A stretch of DNA of 64,000 nt from Candidatus Saccharibacteria bacterium oral taxon 488 (lineage in GTDB: Bacteria; Patescibacteriota; Saccharimonadia; Saccharimonadales; Saccharimonadaceae): positions 248,001-312,000 of the forward strand of contig CP047917.1 of assembly GCA_010202115.1 (NCBI GenBank), in the 5' to 3' direction. The notes under the pieces are model-generated. The model did not search any database. It worked only from the letters and a program-made list of their open reading frames with translations, and was not told the DNA's origin. The position numbers and the translations under genes were made by a program. Below, piece after piece: positions 26,015-34,222 of the stretch (position 1 is its first letter; every line of letters begins with the position of its first letter).

Positions 26015-27535
26015 ATGGACCAGGAATTAGCGCTGGCGATTTTGATGAGCGGTCGGTCGGCGCTGCTGACGGGCGCGGCGGGTACCGGCAAAACACACCT
26101 GCTGAACACGTTTATTGCACAGGCGCGTGACCAGGGTAAAAAGGTGTCGGTAACAGCGACGACGGGCTTGGCGGCGACGCATTTGGGTGGCAATACCATT
26201 CACAGTTGGAGCGGCATTGGTGTCAGTGATCACTTGGCGAACAACTTTTTTGATCGGCTGTCAAAAACGCGGCGTGAGGTGATTACCAAGACTGATGTGT
26301 TGGTAATTGATGAGATTTCCATGCTGCATGATTTTCGGCTAGACATGGTCGATCAGGTGCTGCGTGGTGTCCGGGAAAATGACCAGCCGTTTGGCGGTAT
26401 TCAGCTGGTGATGAGTGGCGACTTTTTCCAGCTGCCGCCGATCAATCGTCCGGGCGAGCAGGGCGGCGGCTTTGTGGTGTATTCGGAAGCGTGGCAGGAG
26501 CTGCAGCCGGCGGTGCTGTATCTGGAGCGGCAATATCGGCAAAATGATGAGCAGCTCCTCGAGATTTTGACAGCACTGAGACATGACGATATCAGGCGAC
26601 ATCACGCTGAGATGTTGCTGGCACGGACGGAGGTCGAGCTGCCTGATGGTGACATCACCGAGCTACATACCGTCAATGTTGATGTTGACGCTATCAACAG
26701 CCAGAAGCTGGCAGAGCTGGTGGGCGAGGAGCGGACGTATCAGCAGACGACGACTGGCTCGAAGGTATACGTCGAGAGCTTGCAACGGTCGGTGTTGGCG
26801 CCGAGTGAACTCGTGTTGAAACCGGGTGCGTTGGTGATGGCCGTGAAAAATTCGCCGCAGAAATTGTACGCCAATGGTAGCATCGGTACAGTGGTGGATT
26901 TTGAGCCACTGACGGACTATCCGATTGTAGAGTTTCGTGGTGGCCAGCAGGTGACCATGGTGCCGGATGTCTGGGAGCTACGCGATGGCGAGCGTAGGCG
27001 CGCCAGTATCTCACAGGTGCCGCTGCGACTGGCGTGGGCTATCACCGTGCATAAAAGTCAGGGTATGACCTTGGATGCGGCTCGGATTGACCTGAGAAAG
27101 GCGTTTGTTGAAGGTATGGGTTATGTAGCTCTCAGCCGGGTGCGTGATCTCGATAATCTGTATCTTTACGGTATTAACCGCAAGGCACTGGAAGTCTCGC
27201 CGGATGCGTTGGCGATTGACGAGGTATTGCAGCGAGCAAGTGATGAAGCGGCCAAGCACTATCGTCCGATGTTGGAGGACATGAAGCGAAAGCAGTCAGT
27301 GCCGAAAAAATCTGGCAAAAAGCCTCAGTCCGCTAGCTGGCAGCAAAAGATTGCCAAAATGCGCGAGACACATCCGAAAGCGTACATGCCGTGGGAAAAA
27401 GCCGACGACGACATCCTCAAACAGGAATTTTTACAAGGCGCGACCATCCAGCAGCTTAGCCAAAAACTTGGTCGCCACGAAGGCTCAATTCGCATGCGGC
27501 TGCAGAAACATTTTGGGGAGGATGTGGTGCAGTAG
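26015..27535 (+). CDS. Pif1/RecD2-like SF1B DNA helicase
   Basis: 506 aa helicase. Walker A TGAAGTGKTHLL (about residues 19-30), motif Ia TATTGLAATHLGG, Walker B VLVIDEISML, motif III SGDFFQLPP, and the C-terminal AITVHKSQGMTLD and YVALSRVRDLDNL blocks of the Pif1 family. A Lys-rich linker and a small C-terminal helix-turn-helix-like domain (IQQLSQKLGRHEGSIRMRL) follow. Two bp from the KwaB-like gene, so probably cotranscribed. Could act in replication or recombination, or with the KwaB-like protein. Confidence 0.88.
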   Translation: MDQELALAILMSGRSALLTGAAGTGKTHLLNTFIAQARDQGKKVSVTATTGLAATHLGGNTIHSWSGIGVSDHLANNFFDRLSKTRREVITKTDVLVIDEISMLHDFRLDMVDQVLRGVRENDQPFGGIQLVMSGDFFQLPPINRPGEQGGGFVVYSEAWQELQPAVLYLERQYRQNDEQLLEILTALRHDDIRRHHAEMLLARTEVELPDGDITELHTVNVDVDAINSQKLAELVGEERTYQQTTTGSKVYVESLQRSVLAPSELVLKPGALVMAVKNSPQKLYANGSIGTVVDFEPLTDYPIVEFRGGQQVTMVPDVWELRDGERRRASISQVPLRLAWAITVHKSQGMTLDAARIDLRKAFVEGMGYVALSRVRDLDNLYLYGINRKALEVSPDALAIDEVLQRASDEAAKHYRPMLEDMKRKQSVPKKSGKKPQSASWQQKIAKMRETHPKAYMPWEKADDDILKQEFLQGATIQQLSQKLGRHEGSIRMRLQKHFGEDVVQ

Positions 27536-27580
27536 CCCCAGGCTGGCAGATGAGCTGATAACTTGGTATAATATACATTG

Positions 27581-28840
27581 ATGACAACGAAGCAATCTGA
27601 ACGCATCGTGTTTCCAAAGAAGTTTTTATGGGGTGTAGCGACGTCGGCGCATCAGGTCGAGGGTGGCCTGGTGAATCAGTGGACGACGTGGGAGCTCGAA
27701 CATGCCAAGCGGCTGTCCGTGCAAGCACCGCATCAATTTGGTGATCTTGACAGCTGGCCGCGCATCAAAAAAGAGGCGACCAGGCCTGACAACTACGTAT
27801 CGGGGCGGGGTGTCGATCATTACCATCGCTACGAGGAAGATTTCGCGATTCTCAAGAGTCTCAACATGAATGCCTTTCGGTTCTGTATCGAATGGGCACG
27901 AATTGAGCCGCAAGAGGGCGCGTGGGACGCGGCGGCGATTGCCCACTATCGGACGTATCTACGGACGCTGAAAAAGATGGGTATTACACCGGTGGTGACG
28001 CTGTTTCACTTTACGCTGCCGGAGTGGTTTATGGCCAAAGGCGGTTTTGAAAAGCGGCGCAACATCAAATATTTCGTGTATTATGTCGAAAAAGTTTTGA
28101 GCGAGCTGGGGCGCGATATCGAGTGGATCGTGACGATTAACGAGCCGACCGTGTACGCTGGTGAGAGTTACCTCGAGGGGCATTGGCCGCCGAATAAAAC
28201 TCGCAAGTGTGATATGCTGCGCGTGCTCTGTAACCTCGTTACGGCGCATAAAAAAGTGTATAAATTGACGCGTGCTCGCAAAAAGTGGAAGGTGTCGATG
28301 GCGCATCATCTGATTTATTGCTATCCGGGCGATGACGCGATTCTCAGCCGCGCTAGTGCGCGGGTGGTACATTATTTCTTGAACACGTGGGTGCTGCGTC
28401 GAGTGCGGCGGCATAGTGATTTCTTGGCGATCAATTATTACTTTGCGCGGCGGATTTATGGCTATCGGGCACATGACCCGTACCTGAAGGTCAGTGATCT
28501 CGGCTGGGATATGCAGCCGGATAAGCTGCAATACCTGCTGGAGGATGTTGCCGAGCGCTATCGGTTGCCGATTATGATTACCGAGAATGGGCTGGCAGAC
28601 GGCGCTGATAGTCAGCGGCAGTGGTGGCTGACCGAGACCATCAAGGCCATGCACGAGGCGCTCAAACATGACGTCAAGCTAATCGGTTATTTGCACTGGA
28701 GCCTGCTCGACAATTTTGAATGGGACAAGGGTTATTGGCCAAAGTTTGGCCTGGTAGCAGTCGATCGGCGGACCATGACCCGGACGATACGCCCAAGCGC
28801 GCACTGGTTTGCGGCGGTGATCAAGAAGCTGCGGAAATAG
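27581..28840 (+). CDS. Glycoside hydrolase family 1 (beta-glucosidase-like)
   Basis: 419 aa TIM-barrel glycosidase. Acid/base Glu188 in TINEP and nucleophile Glu335 in ITENGLADG; the start FPKKFLWGVATSAHQVEGG and the end LHWSLLDNFEWDKGYWPKFG are textbook GH1. There is no signal peptide, so it acts in the cytoplasm, perhaps on sugars taken from the host or on phospho-sugars; specificity is not deducible. TATAAT (27567-27572) ends 8 nt before ATG 27581. Terminator at 28925. Confidence 0.93.
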   Translation: MTTKQSERIVFPKKFLWGVATSAHQVEGGLVNQWTTWELEHAKRLSVQAPHQFGDLDSWPRIKKEATRPDNYVSGRGVDHYHRYEEDFAILKSLNMNAFRFCIEWARIEPQEGAWDAAAIAHYRTYLRTLKKMGITPVVTLFHFTLPEWFMAKGGFEKRRNIKYFVYYVEKVLSELGRDIEWIVTINEPTVYAGESYLEGHWPPNKTRKCDMLRVLCNLVTAHKKVYKLTRARKKWKVSMAHHLIYCYPGDDAILSRASARVVHYFLNTWVLRRVRRHSDFLAINYYFARRIYGYRAHDPYLKVSDLGWDMQPDKLQYLLEDVAERYRLPIMITENGLADGADSQRQWWLTETIKAMHEALKHDVKLIGYLHWSLLDNFEWDKGYWPKFGLVAVDRRTMTRTIRPSAHWFAAVIKKLRK

Positions 28841-28924
28841 TGACCAGCTTCGCATAACCCTAGATTCGAATGTAAAGCGACATGCTAGAGAAAGTAGCGC
28901 TCCGCCGTTATACCACACCACTAG

Positions 28925-28955
28925 ACTTTTCCACAAAACCGTGGAAAAGTTTTTG
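28925..28955 (+). terminator. Rho-independent terminator after the GH1 gene
   Basis: Perfect 10-bp stem ACTTTTCCAC/GTGGAAAAGT with a 6-nt loop and a T tail, separating the GH1 gene from the mraZ control region. Confidence 0.9.
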
Positions 28956-28968
28956 TTTGGTAGGGAAA

Positions 28969-29022
28969 TGGGTAGAAAGTGGGTAAAAAGGCTTGCATGT
29001 GGGTAGTTGTGGGTAGTATAGT
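28969..29022 (+). promoter_or_regulatory. mraZ promoter with four TGGGTA boxes
   Basis: TGGGTA occurs at 28969, 28980, 29000 and 29010, i.e. on one helix face (11, 20 and 10 bp apart). MraZ is known to bind TGGG direct repeats with about 10-bp phasing. The last two boxes lie between a -35 TTGCAT (28993-28998) and the -10 TATAGT (29017-29022), spacer 18 bp. This fits autorepression of the dcw cluster. Confidence 0.8.
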
Positions 29023-29113
29023 GGAGGTAGTGGAACGAATGTTGGCGGGTAACACCAACCAAAACAAACATCCACTAGAAAAACCAACTAATCTACCACG
29101 GAGGAAGGACGAC

Positions 29114-29482
29114 GTGCAGACAGATTACTTTGAGCGAAAGTTGGACGACAAGCGGCGCTTGACCATCCCAGCCGAGCTCAGGGCAGAGTTTGCGTCCGGC
29201 GTCGTGTTGACCCGCGGGTTTGGCAACTATCTGCACCTGTATCCACAGCAAGTCTGGGATCGGGAAGTGGAGGGCGCGCTGACCGGGAGTATTCTGGATG
29301 AGCGGGTGGCCGACCTGAACGTCAAGTTTCGCCGCGGTAAAACCGCATCGGCGCTCGACCAGAAACAGGGGCGAGTGACGATCGAGCAGCATCTACTCGA
29401 CTATGCCGGCATTGACCGGGAAGTCGTGGCGGTGCGGGCGGGCGCGTATTTTCGGCTGATGGCGGCCGAGAATGCGGATTGA
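29114..29482 (+). CDS. mraZ: Transcriptional regulator MraZ
   Basis: DNA-binding regulator heading the dcw cluster. 122 aa; two MraZ (AbrB-like) repeats: YFERKLDDKRRLTIPAELR and GRVTIEQHLLDYAGI. The GTG at 29114 is chosen because a strong SD (GGAGG then AAGGA, 29100-29109) precedes it; an in-frame ATG at 29039 would add 25 low-complexity residues and is less likely. In this repeat the family's KGR is KRR. The leader from the promoter at 29017 is about 85 nt. Confidence 0.9.
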   Translation: MQTDYFERKLDDKRRLTIPAELRAEFASGVVLTRGFGNYLHLYPQQVWDREVEGALTGSILDERVADLNVKFRRGKTASALDQKQGRVTIEQHLLDYAGIDREVVAVRAGAYFRLMAAENAD

Positions 29483-29879
29483 TTAGCCGGGGTCAGTACT
29501 TTAACAATTTGAAAACCTCTCGAGATCAACTATCTGGGTATTTGAAGATGGCAGGTGGCAATTTGCTCCACGATAAAAACGGCAACGTTCTTTCCTCAAA
29601 ACACCTCCCAAAAAACTCCACCTCACACATAAGTCTCTTTTGGAAACTATGGTTGTCACTGACAATCATCACATTTCCACTCTTAAGACAACAAAAACAA
29701 ACAAAACACAAATACAAAACAGCCAGAATTAAATATCCAGTTAGGTGATCTCGAGCAGCAAAAGAGGAGGGGCTCACCCCGCCGGTAGCCAGCCGAACTA
29801 AATTCGTCTGCGCTACCTCCTCCCCCTAAAGCTCGCTTACGCTCGTGCGGATCGGCTTGCGGGATGGTATACTTTTGCT
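29483..29879. other. Noncoding gap mraZ-rsmH with a palindrome
   Basis: About 400 bp without a convincing gene. The first 270 bp are AT-rich with A-runs and an open frame that I do not trust. At 29764-29827 an imperfect palindrome pairs AGGAGGGG, GGTAGC and CGAA with CCTCC, GCTACC and TTCG on the other arm. The rsmH -10 TATACT (29868-29873) closes the gap, so rsmH has its own promoter within the cluster. Confidence 0.6.
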
Positions 29880-30797
29880 ATGAGTATTAAAGAACATCCA
29901 CCACAGTCGGAAGCGCTTCAAGTGAGCGAACCGATTCATGTTCCCGTACTCCTGGAGGTGACCTTGGATAGGTTGCGGCCAGCTAAAGGCGAGAGTTATC
30001 TTGACCTGACGGCTGGCTATGGCGGCCACGCCAGGGAATTCTTAACGAGGACGGATAATTACTTGGGCGCAGTGCTGGTTGATCGCGATGATAACGCGAT
30101 TAACACGCTGGGCGATTTGGCTGAAAAAGGTGCCACGCTAATTCACAAGGATTTTGTGAGCGCAGCGCGGGATTTGGTCAAGCAGGGACGTACATTTGAC
30201 GTGATTTTGGCTGATTTGGGGGTGTCGTCACCGCAGCTTGACAGAGCAGAGAGAGGTTTTTCGTTTCGGTTTGACGGACCGCTGGATATGCGGATGGATA
30301 ATCGGACGGAAACGACAGCGGCGGATATCGTCAATTCGTATTCGGTTGATGAGCTGACGCGGCTGATGACTCGTTACGGCGAGGAAAGTCCCGGGCGGGC
30401 TAGGCGGATTGCACAGGCAATTGTTAGCGCCAGGCCGATTCGGGGAACGACTGAGCTGGCTGGTCTGATCAAGCACACTGTCGGTCGCGGCGGGATGAAA
30501 CATCATCCGGCGACTCGCACTTTTCAGGCACTGCGCATTGAAGTCAATCACGAACTTCGGCTGGTTGAAGAATTATTGCCGCTGCTACCGCGCCTCCTTA
30601 ACCGGGGCGGGCGCGTTGGAATAATTAGCTTTCATAGTCTGGAGGATCGATTGGTCAAGCGATATTTCTGGGAGCAAGCGGCTGCTGGCTATGAGGCCGA
30701 GCTGATCATCCCAGAGAAAAAACCGGTGTCTGGAACAGAAGATGTTCACAACCCGCGTAGTCGGAGCGCTCAGTTTCGCTACGCCGTGAAAACATAA
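29880..30797 (+). CDS. rsmH: 16S rRNA (cytosine-1402-N4)-methyltransferase
   Basis: Methylates C1402 in the decoding centre. 305 aa; motifs HVPVLLEVTLDRLRP, YLDLTAGYGGHA, ILADLGVSSPQLD, GFSFRFDGPLDMRMD and the C-terminal IISFHSLEDRLVKRYF are diagnostic. TATACT ends 6 nt before the ATG (leaderless). Located second in the dcw cluster as in most bacteria. Confidence 0.97.
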   Translation: MSIKEHPPQSEALQVSEPIHVPVLLEVTLDRLRPAKGESYLDLTAGYGGHAREFLTRTDNYLGAVLVDRDDNAINTLGDLAEKGATLIHKDFVSAARDLVKQGRTFDVILADLGVSSPQLDRAERGFSFRFDGPLDMRMDNRTETTAADIVNSYSVDELTRLMTRYGEESPGRARRIAQAIVSARPIRGTTELAGLIKHTVGRGGMKHHPATRTFQALRIEVNHELRLVEELLPLLPRLLNRGGRVGIISFHSLEDRLVKRYFWEQAAAGYEAELIIPEKKPVSGTEDVHNPRSRSAQFRYAVKT

Positions 30798-30819
30798 ACA
30801 AACAAAGGAGGGCGACACC

Positions 30820-30891
30820 ATGCCAATCCACATCAAAGTACAATTCCAGGACGCAGAAGCAGCTGAGACCGTTGCGGTACGCCGCGGCTAA
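30820..30891 (+). CDS. Small ORF of 23 aa with strong SD
   Basis: ATG 30820 is preceded by AAAGGAGG (30804-30811) with 8-nt spacing, one of the best SD sites of the window, and encodes MPIHIKVQFQDAEAAETVAV plus a short basic end. It sits 22 bp after rsmH in the same direction. It could be a small division-cluster peptide, a leader peptide for the genes after it, or the start of a decayed gene. No family recognised. Confidence 0.45.
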   Translation: MPIHIKVQFQDAEAAETVAVRRG

Positions 30892-30901
30892 GTAAGCTCG
30901 C

Positions 30902-31021
30902 TTGATAGTTTTCCCGGAAAAAGTATGCAAGCTCGGCGGCTCGCTCTTCCACGATAAGGGCGGGCCGACCGGCTGTATTTTCCCGTGTCATTATGATGCG
31001 CCACTAAAGTACCAAACGTAA
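30902..31021 (+). CDS. Possible 39-aa small protein
   Basis: TTG start at 30902, 10 bp after the preceding small ORF; the peptide contains LGGSLFHDKGGPTGC and FPCHYDAP and looks protein-like, with three Cys and two His (a possible metal site). It has no SD of its own, so translation would depend on coupling to the 23-aa ORF. The two pieces might also be one gene broken by mutation. Low confidence. Confidence 0.3.
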   Translation: MIVFPEKVCKLGGSLFHDKGGPTGCIFPCHYDAPLKYQT

Positions 31022-31049
31022 CACATTTAAACACACACAGAAATTATTT

Positions 31050-31400
31050 ATGCACACACGCTCATCCACCACATTTACGCCGCGTCGTCCTGGGCCACAG
31101 CTTCGCCGTAACCAGAACGCCACCCGTTTTCGATCACAGACCAAGCTCGGGCCAGTGGCACATACGGTGCTGGTGGCGCTGATGATTATGGTACTGGGGC
31201 TGGTGTACTTGACGCAGGCGACAAAGACGACGGCCTATGGTTACGAGGCGGAGGGGCTGGATTCGCAGTTGAATGAGCTGGCGACGAAAAAGTCAGAGCT
31301 AGAGGTGCAAAATGCGCGGCTGACGGCGCTCGAAAAGGTCAAGCACAGCAATGTTGCATCGGCGATGAAAACACCGGCGCAGACGAACTATGCTCGCTAG
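31050..31400 (+). CDS. ftsL: FtsL-like division protein
   Basis: 116 aa bitopic protein: basic cytoplasmic tail (1-35), one membrane helix (about 36-58), then a short coiled coil (GYEAEGLDSQLNELATKKSE). Sequence identity in this family is always low; the call rests on topology and position between rsmH and ftsI. It would form the FtsQLB-type scaffold with FtsQ at the end of this cluster. Confidence 0.75.
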   Translation: MHTRSSTTFTPRRPGPQLRRNQNATRFRSQTKLGPVAHTVLVALMIMVLGLVYLTQATKTTAYGYEAEGLDSQLNELATKKSELEVQNARLTALEKVKHSNVASAMKTPAQTNYAR

Positions 31401-31433
31401 TTCGGGCAAAAGTGGTACAATAGGACAAGCGGT

Positions 31434-33182
31434 ATGAAACGTCACTTAACGCAATCTCGAACCGGCGTACTCGCTATCATTCTTTTGGGGATGATGGCGA
31501 TTTTTGTGATGCGGCTGTTTTATTTACAGATCATCAAACACAGCGAATACGTGTCACTGGCTCAGGCCAGTCAGCAGCGGCATTTCGTCATTCCGGCCGA
31601 GCGTGGCAAGCTATACATGATGGATGGCGGTACGGCTGTTCCTGTGGTACTCAACCAAACAGTTTATACGGTTATCGCTGATCCGCAGACGGTCAAGCAA
31701 GAGCAGCGTCAGCAGATTGTCGCAGCGCTGCAGGAAATCGCGGGTGGCGAGGTAGTGAGCGATGCAGCCAAGCGGCTGGAGCGCACCACCTCTCGCTACG
31801 AAGTGCTGGCACGCAACATCACGCGCACGCAAGCCGAGAAGTTAAAGGCCAAGGATTTTGTCGGTATCTTGTATCAAAAGGGGTCGATTCGCAACTATCC
31901 GGAGGGGCAACTGGCAGCGCAGGTGCTAGGCTTCGTGAATGCTGAGGGCAAGGGTCAGTACGGGGTTGAAGGGGCGCTGAATGATAGGCTGAAGGGCCGC
32001 GATGGCCTACTCAAAACAGTGGCGGACGTGCGTAATGTGCCGCTGACGCTGAGTAAGGATAACGTGCGTGTCGAGGCGAAGTCGGGCGAGAATGTGGCGT
32101 TGTCGATTGATCGAAATGTGCAGAGTTATACCGAAGAAGCGCTCAAACGAGGGATCGAAAAGGCCGGCGCGACCGAGGGCAGCGTGATGGTAATGAATCC
32201 AAATAATGGGCAGGTGCTAGCGATGGCAAATTATCCGACGTATAATCCAGCCGAGTACGCCAAGCAAAAAGACGCAGCAGTGTTTAGTAACGCGACGACA
32301 ATGCTGCCGTTTGAGCCGGGCTCCATTGTCAAGACGTTCAGTATGGCGACGGGGATTGATAAGGGTGTGGTGACGCCGCAGACAACGTACTCGAATACTG
32401 ATTGTACTGAGGTGGGGGATCGGAAAATGTGTAACGCCCTAAGGGGGCTTAGCGGCACAACGAGTATGCAGAGTGCATTTAATAATTCGCTCAATGTCGG
32501 TATGATTACGATTGCGCGGCGGCTAGGCGATGGATCGATGATCACCCCGGGTGCGCGGCAGACACTGTATGAGTATTATCATGAGAAGTTTGGGTTCGGC
32601 GAGGCGACGGGGATTGAGCTAGCAGAGGCGCCGGGGCTGCTTTACGTGCCAAATCGGCCGGGAGCGGAGGTGAATTACGCGAATATTACGTTCGGGCAGG
32701 GTATGAATGCGACGATGGTGCAGGCAGCCAGTGCGTTTTGTTCGGTGGTGAATGGTGGGCAATATTTTCGGCCGACAGTGGTGGCTGGAACGGTGGACGT
32801 CAATGGTGGCCTGAAGCCAGCGGCTGCTTCGCTGCTGCGTAGGACGATTTTTGAGCAGTCATCAGCCACCATGCGCGGCATGCTGTCAACAGCGCGGGCG
32901 GTTCTCAATCAGCGTATGCCCGATAAAGACAAGCCGGGCTATGATGTTGGCGGCAAGACTGGTACCTCAGAGACACTGATCAATGGTAGCTATACCATGG
33001 ACGAAACAGTAGCGACGTATATCGGCTATGGTGGCGCAAATCGCCCCGAGTATGTCATAATGGTACGTGTCGCGGCGCCTGGCAAGCGCAAGAACTTACA
33101 GGGTAACATTCACGCTGCACCAATTTTTACTGATATCTCCAACTGGATGATTGATTATATGAAATTAGCACCGAAGGGATAG
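31434..33182 (+). CDS. ftsI: Septal peptidoglycan transpeptidase (PBP, FtsI-type)
   Basis: Class B penicillin-binding protein, 582 aa. N-terminal membrane helix, dimerisation domain, then the transpeptidase domain with Ser297-x-x-Lys300 (PGSIVKTFS), SLN at 352-354 and KTG from Lys508 (GGKTGTSET). It cross-links septal wall together with FtsW. A TACAAT (31416-31421, after TGG) lies 12 nt before the ATG, so there may be an internal promoter with a very short leader. The gap to mraY is 2 bp. Confidence 0.95.
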   Translation: MKRHLTQSRTGVLAIILLGMMAIFVMRLFYLQIIKHSEYVSLAQASQQRHFVIPAERGKLYMMDGGTAVPVVLNQTVYTVIADPQTVKQEQRQQIVAALQEIAGGEVVSDAAKRLERTTSRYEVLARNITRTQAEKLKAKDFVGILYQKGSIRNYPEGQLAAQVLGFVNAEGKGQYGVEGALNDRLKGRDGLLKTVADVRNVPLTLSKDNVRVEAKSGENVALSIDRNVQSYTEEALKRGIEKAGATEGSVMVMNPNNGQVLAMANYPTYNPAEYAKQKDAAVFSNATTMLPFEPGSIVKTFSMATGIDKGVVTPQTTYSNTDCTEVGDRKMCNALRGLSGTTSMQSAFNNSLNVGMITIARRLGDGSMITPGARQTLYEYYHEKFGFGEATGIELAEAPGLLYVPNRPGAEVNYANITFGQGMNATMVQAASAFCSVVNGGQYFRPTVVAGTVDVNGGLKPAAASLLRRTIFEQSSATMRGMLSTARAVLNQRMPDKDKPGYDVGGKTGTSETLINGSYTMDETVATYIGYGGANRPEYVIMVRVAAPGKRKNLQGNIHAAPIFTDISNWMIDYMKLAPKG

Positions 33183-33184
33183 CC

Positions 33185-34222
33185 ATGGCAACTGCTTTAC
33201 AAACAATGACCAACGAATTAACGCACGTATTTTTGCTCAGTGTCGGGGCGTTCTTACTAGCGATGTTTCTGACGCCAATTTATACGTTTTTTGCCTATCG
33301 ATACCGGTTCTGGAAGCGGCAGCGCTCGGAGAGTACCGACGGCAAAGAGTTGAAGGTTTTTGCTAAATTCCAAGCGGCAAAATTGCGGCGAAATATTCCA
33401 ACAATGGCCGGAGTTATCGGTGTTATTTCGATTTTTGTGGTGACGTTCGTTTGTAATTTAGATCGAGCGCAGACATGGCTGCCACTGGCGGCGTTGATTG
33501 GCGGTGCCGCGGTTGGGCTTATTGATGATGTTATTAATCTACGCGGGCTGGGCGGTGGTGCAGCCGGCTTACGTAGTCCGGTAAAATTTGCGTTAATTGT
33601 CCTCATTGGTGTCGTCCTTGGCTGGTTTTTCTATGTCAAGCTGGGCGTGGCCAGCTTCCATGTGCCGTTTATGGGCGACGTGGCAATTGGCTGGCTGATC
33701 GTCCCGCTGTTTGCCTTTGCAGTGGTGGCGACTGGTAACGCGGTTAATATTTCTGATGGTATGGATGGTTTGGCCGGCGGGTTGTTGGGGATTAGTTTTG
33801 GAGCGTTTGGGGTAATTGCCCTGTTGCAGCAACAAGTATTGCTGGCGGGGTTTTGCTTCACGGTAGTTGGTGTGTTGCTGAGTTATCTCTGGTTTAACAT
33901 CTATCCAGCAAGGTTTTTCATGGGCGATGTTGGTAGTTTTGCCTATGGGGTGAGTTTGGGGGTAGTGGCGATGTTGACTAATTCATTGCTGCTGCTGCCG
34001 GTGATTGGGTTGTTGTTTGTGATCGAGGCAGGTTCGAGCTTGATTCAGATTGTGAGCAAAAAACTCTTTAAGCACAAAATTTTCTTGTCAGCGCCAATCC
34101 ATCATCACCTAGAGGCCAGCGGCTGGCCGGAAACTAAAGTGACGATGCGGTTTTGGGTGATTGGCTGTGTGATGGCGTTTATCGGCGTGATGCTGGCCCT
34201 GGCGGGGGGTCATATTGCGTAA
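33185..34222 (+). CDS. mraY: Phospho-N-acetylmuramoyl-pentapeptide-transferase
   Basis: Makes lipid I from UDP-MurNAc-pentapeptide and undecaprenyl phosphate. 345 aa, about 10 membrane helices. Marks: IPTMAGVIGV, LIDDVINL, NAVNISDGMDGLAGG, FFMGDVGSFAYG and the His-rich SAPIHHHLEASGW. SD-like AAGGGA before the ATG. murE, murF and murD, usually around it, are missing here, so the ligases must be elsewhere. Confidence 0.97.
   Translation: MATALQTMTNELTHVFLLSVGAFLLAMFLTPIYTFFAYRYRFWKRQRSESTDGKELKVFAKFQAAKLRRNIPTMAGVIGVISIFVVTFVCNLDRAQTWLPLAALIGGAAVGLIDDVINLRGLGGGAAGLRSPVKFALIVLIGVVLGWFFYVKLGVASFHVPFMGDVAIGWLIVPLFAFAVVATGNAVNISDGMDGLAGGLLGISFGAFGVIALLQQQVLLAGFCFTVVGVLLSYLWFNIYPARFFMGDVGSFAYGVSLGVVAMLTNSLLLLPVIGLLFVIEAGSSLIQIVSKKLFKHKIFLSAPIHHHLEASGWPETKVTMRFWVIGCVMAFIGVMLALAGGHIA

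Noticed and set aside
28979..29113. Longer MraZ starting at 28979 or 29039
   Set aside because: 28979 lies upstream of the -10 box, and 29039 lacks an SD; the GTG at 29114 has a strong SD and matches the family N-terminus.
29479..29748. 89-codon open frame after mraZ
   Set aside because: Low-complexity, A-rich, poor start (TTG overlapping mraZ), no SD; only a short stretch (AGGNLLHDKNG) recalls the small ORF at 30902, which is not enough.
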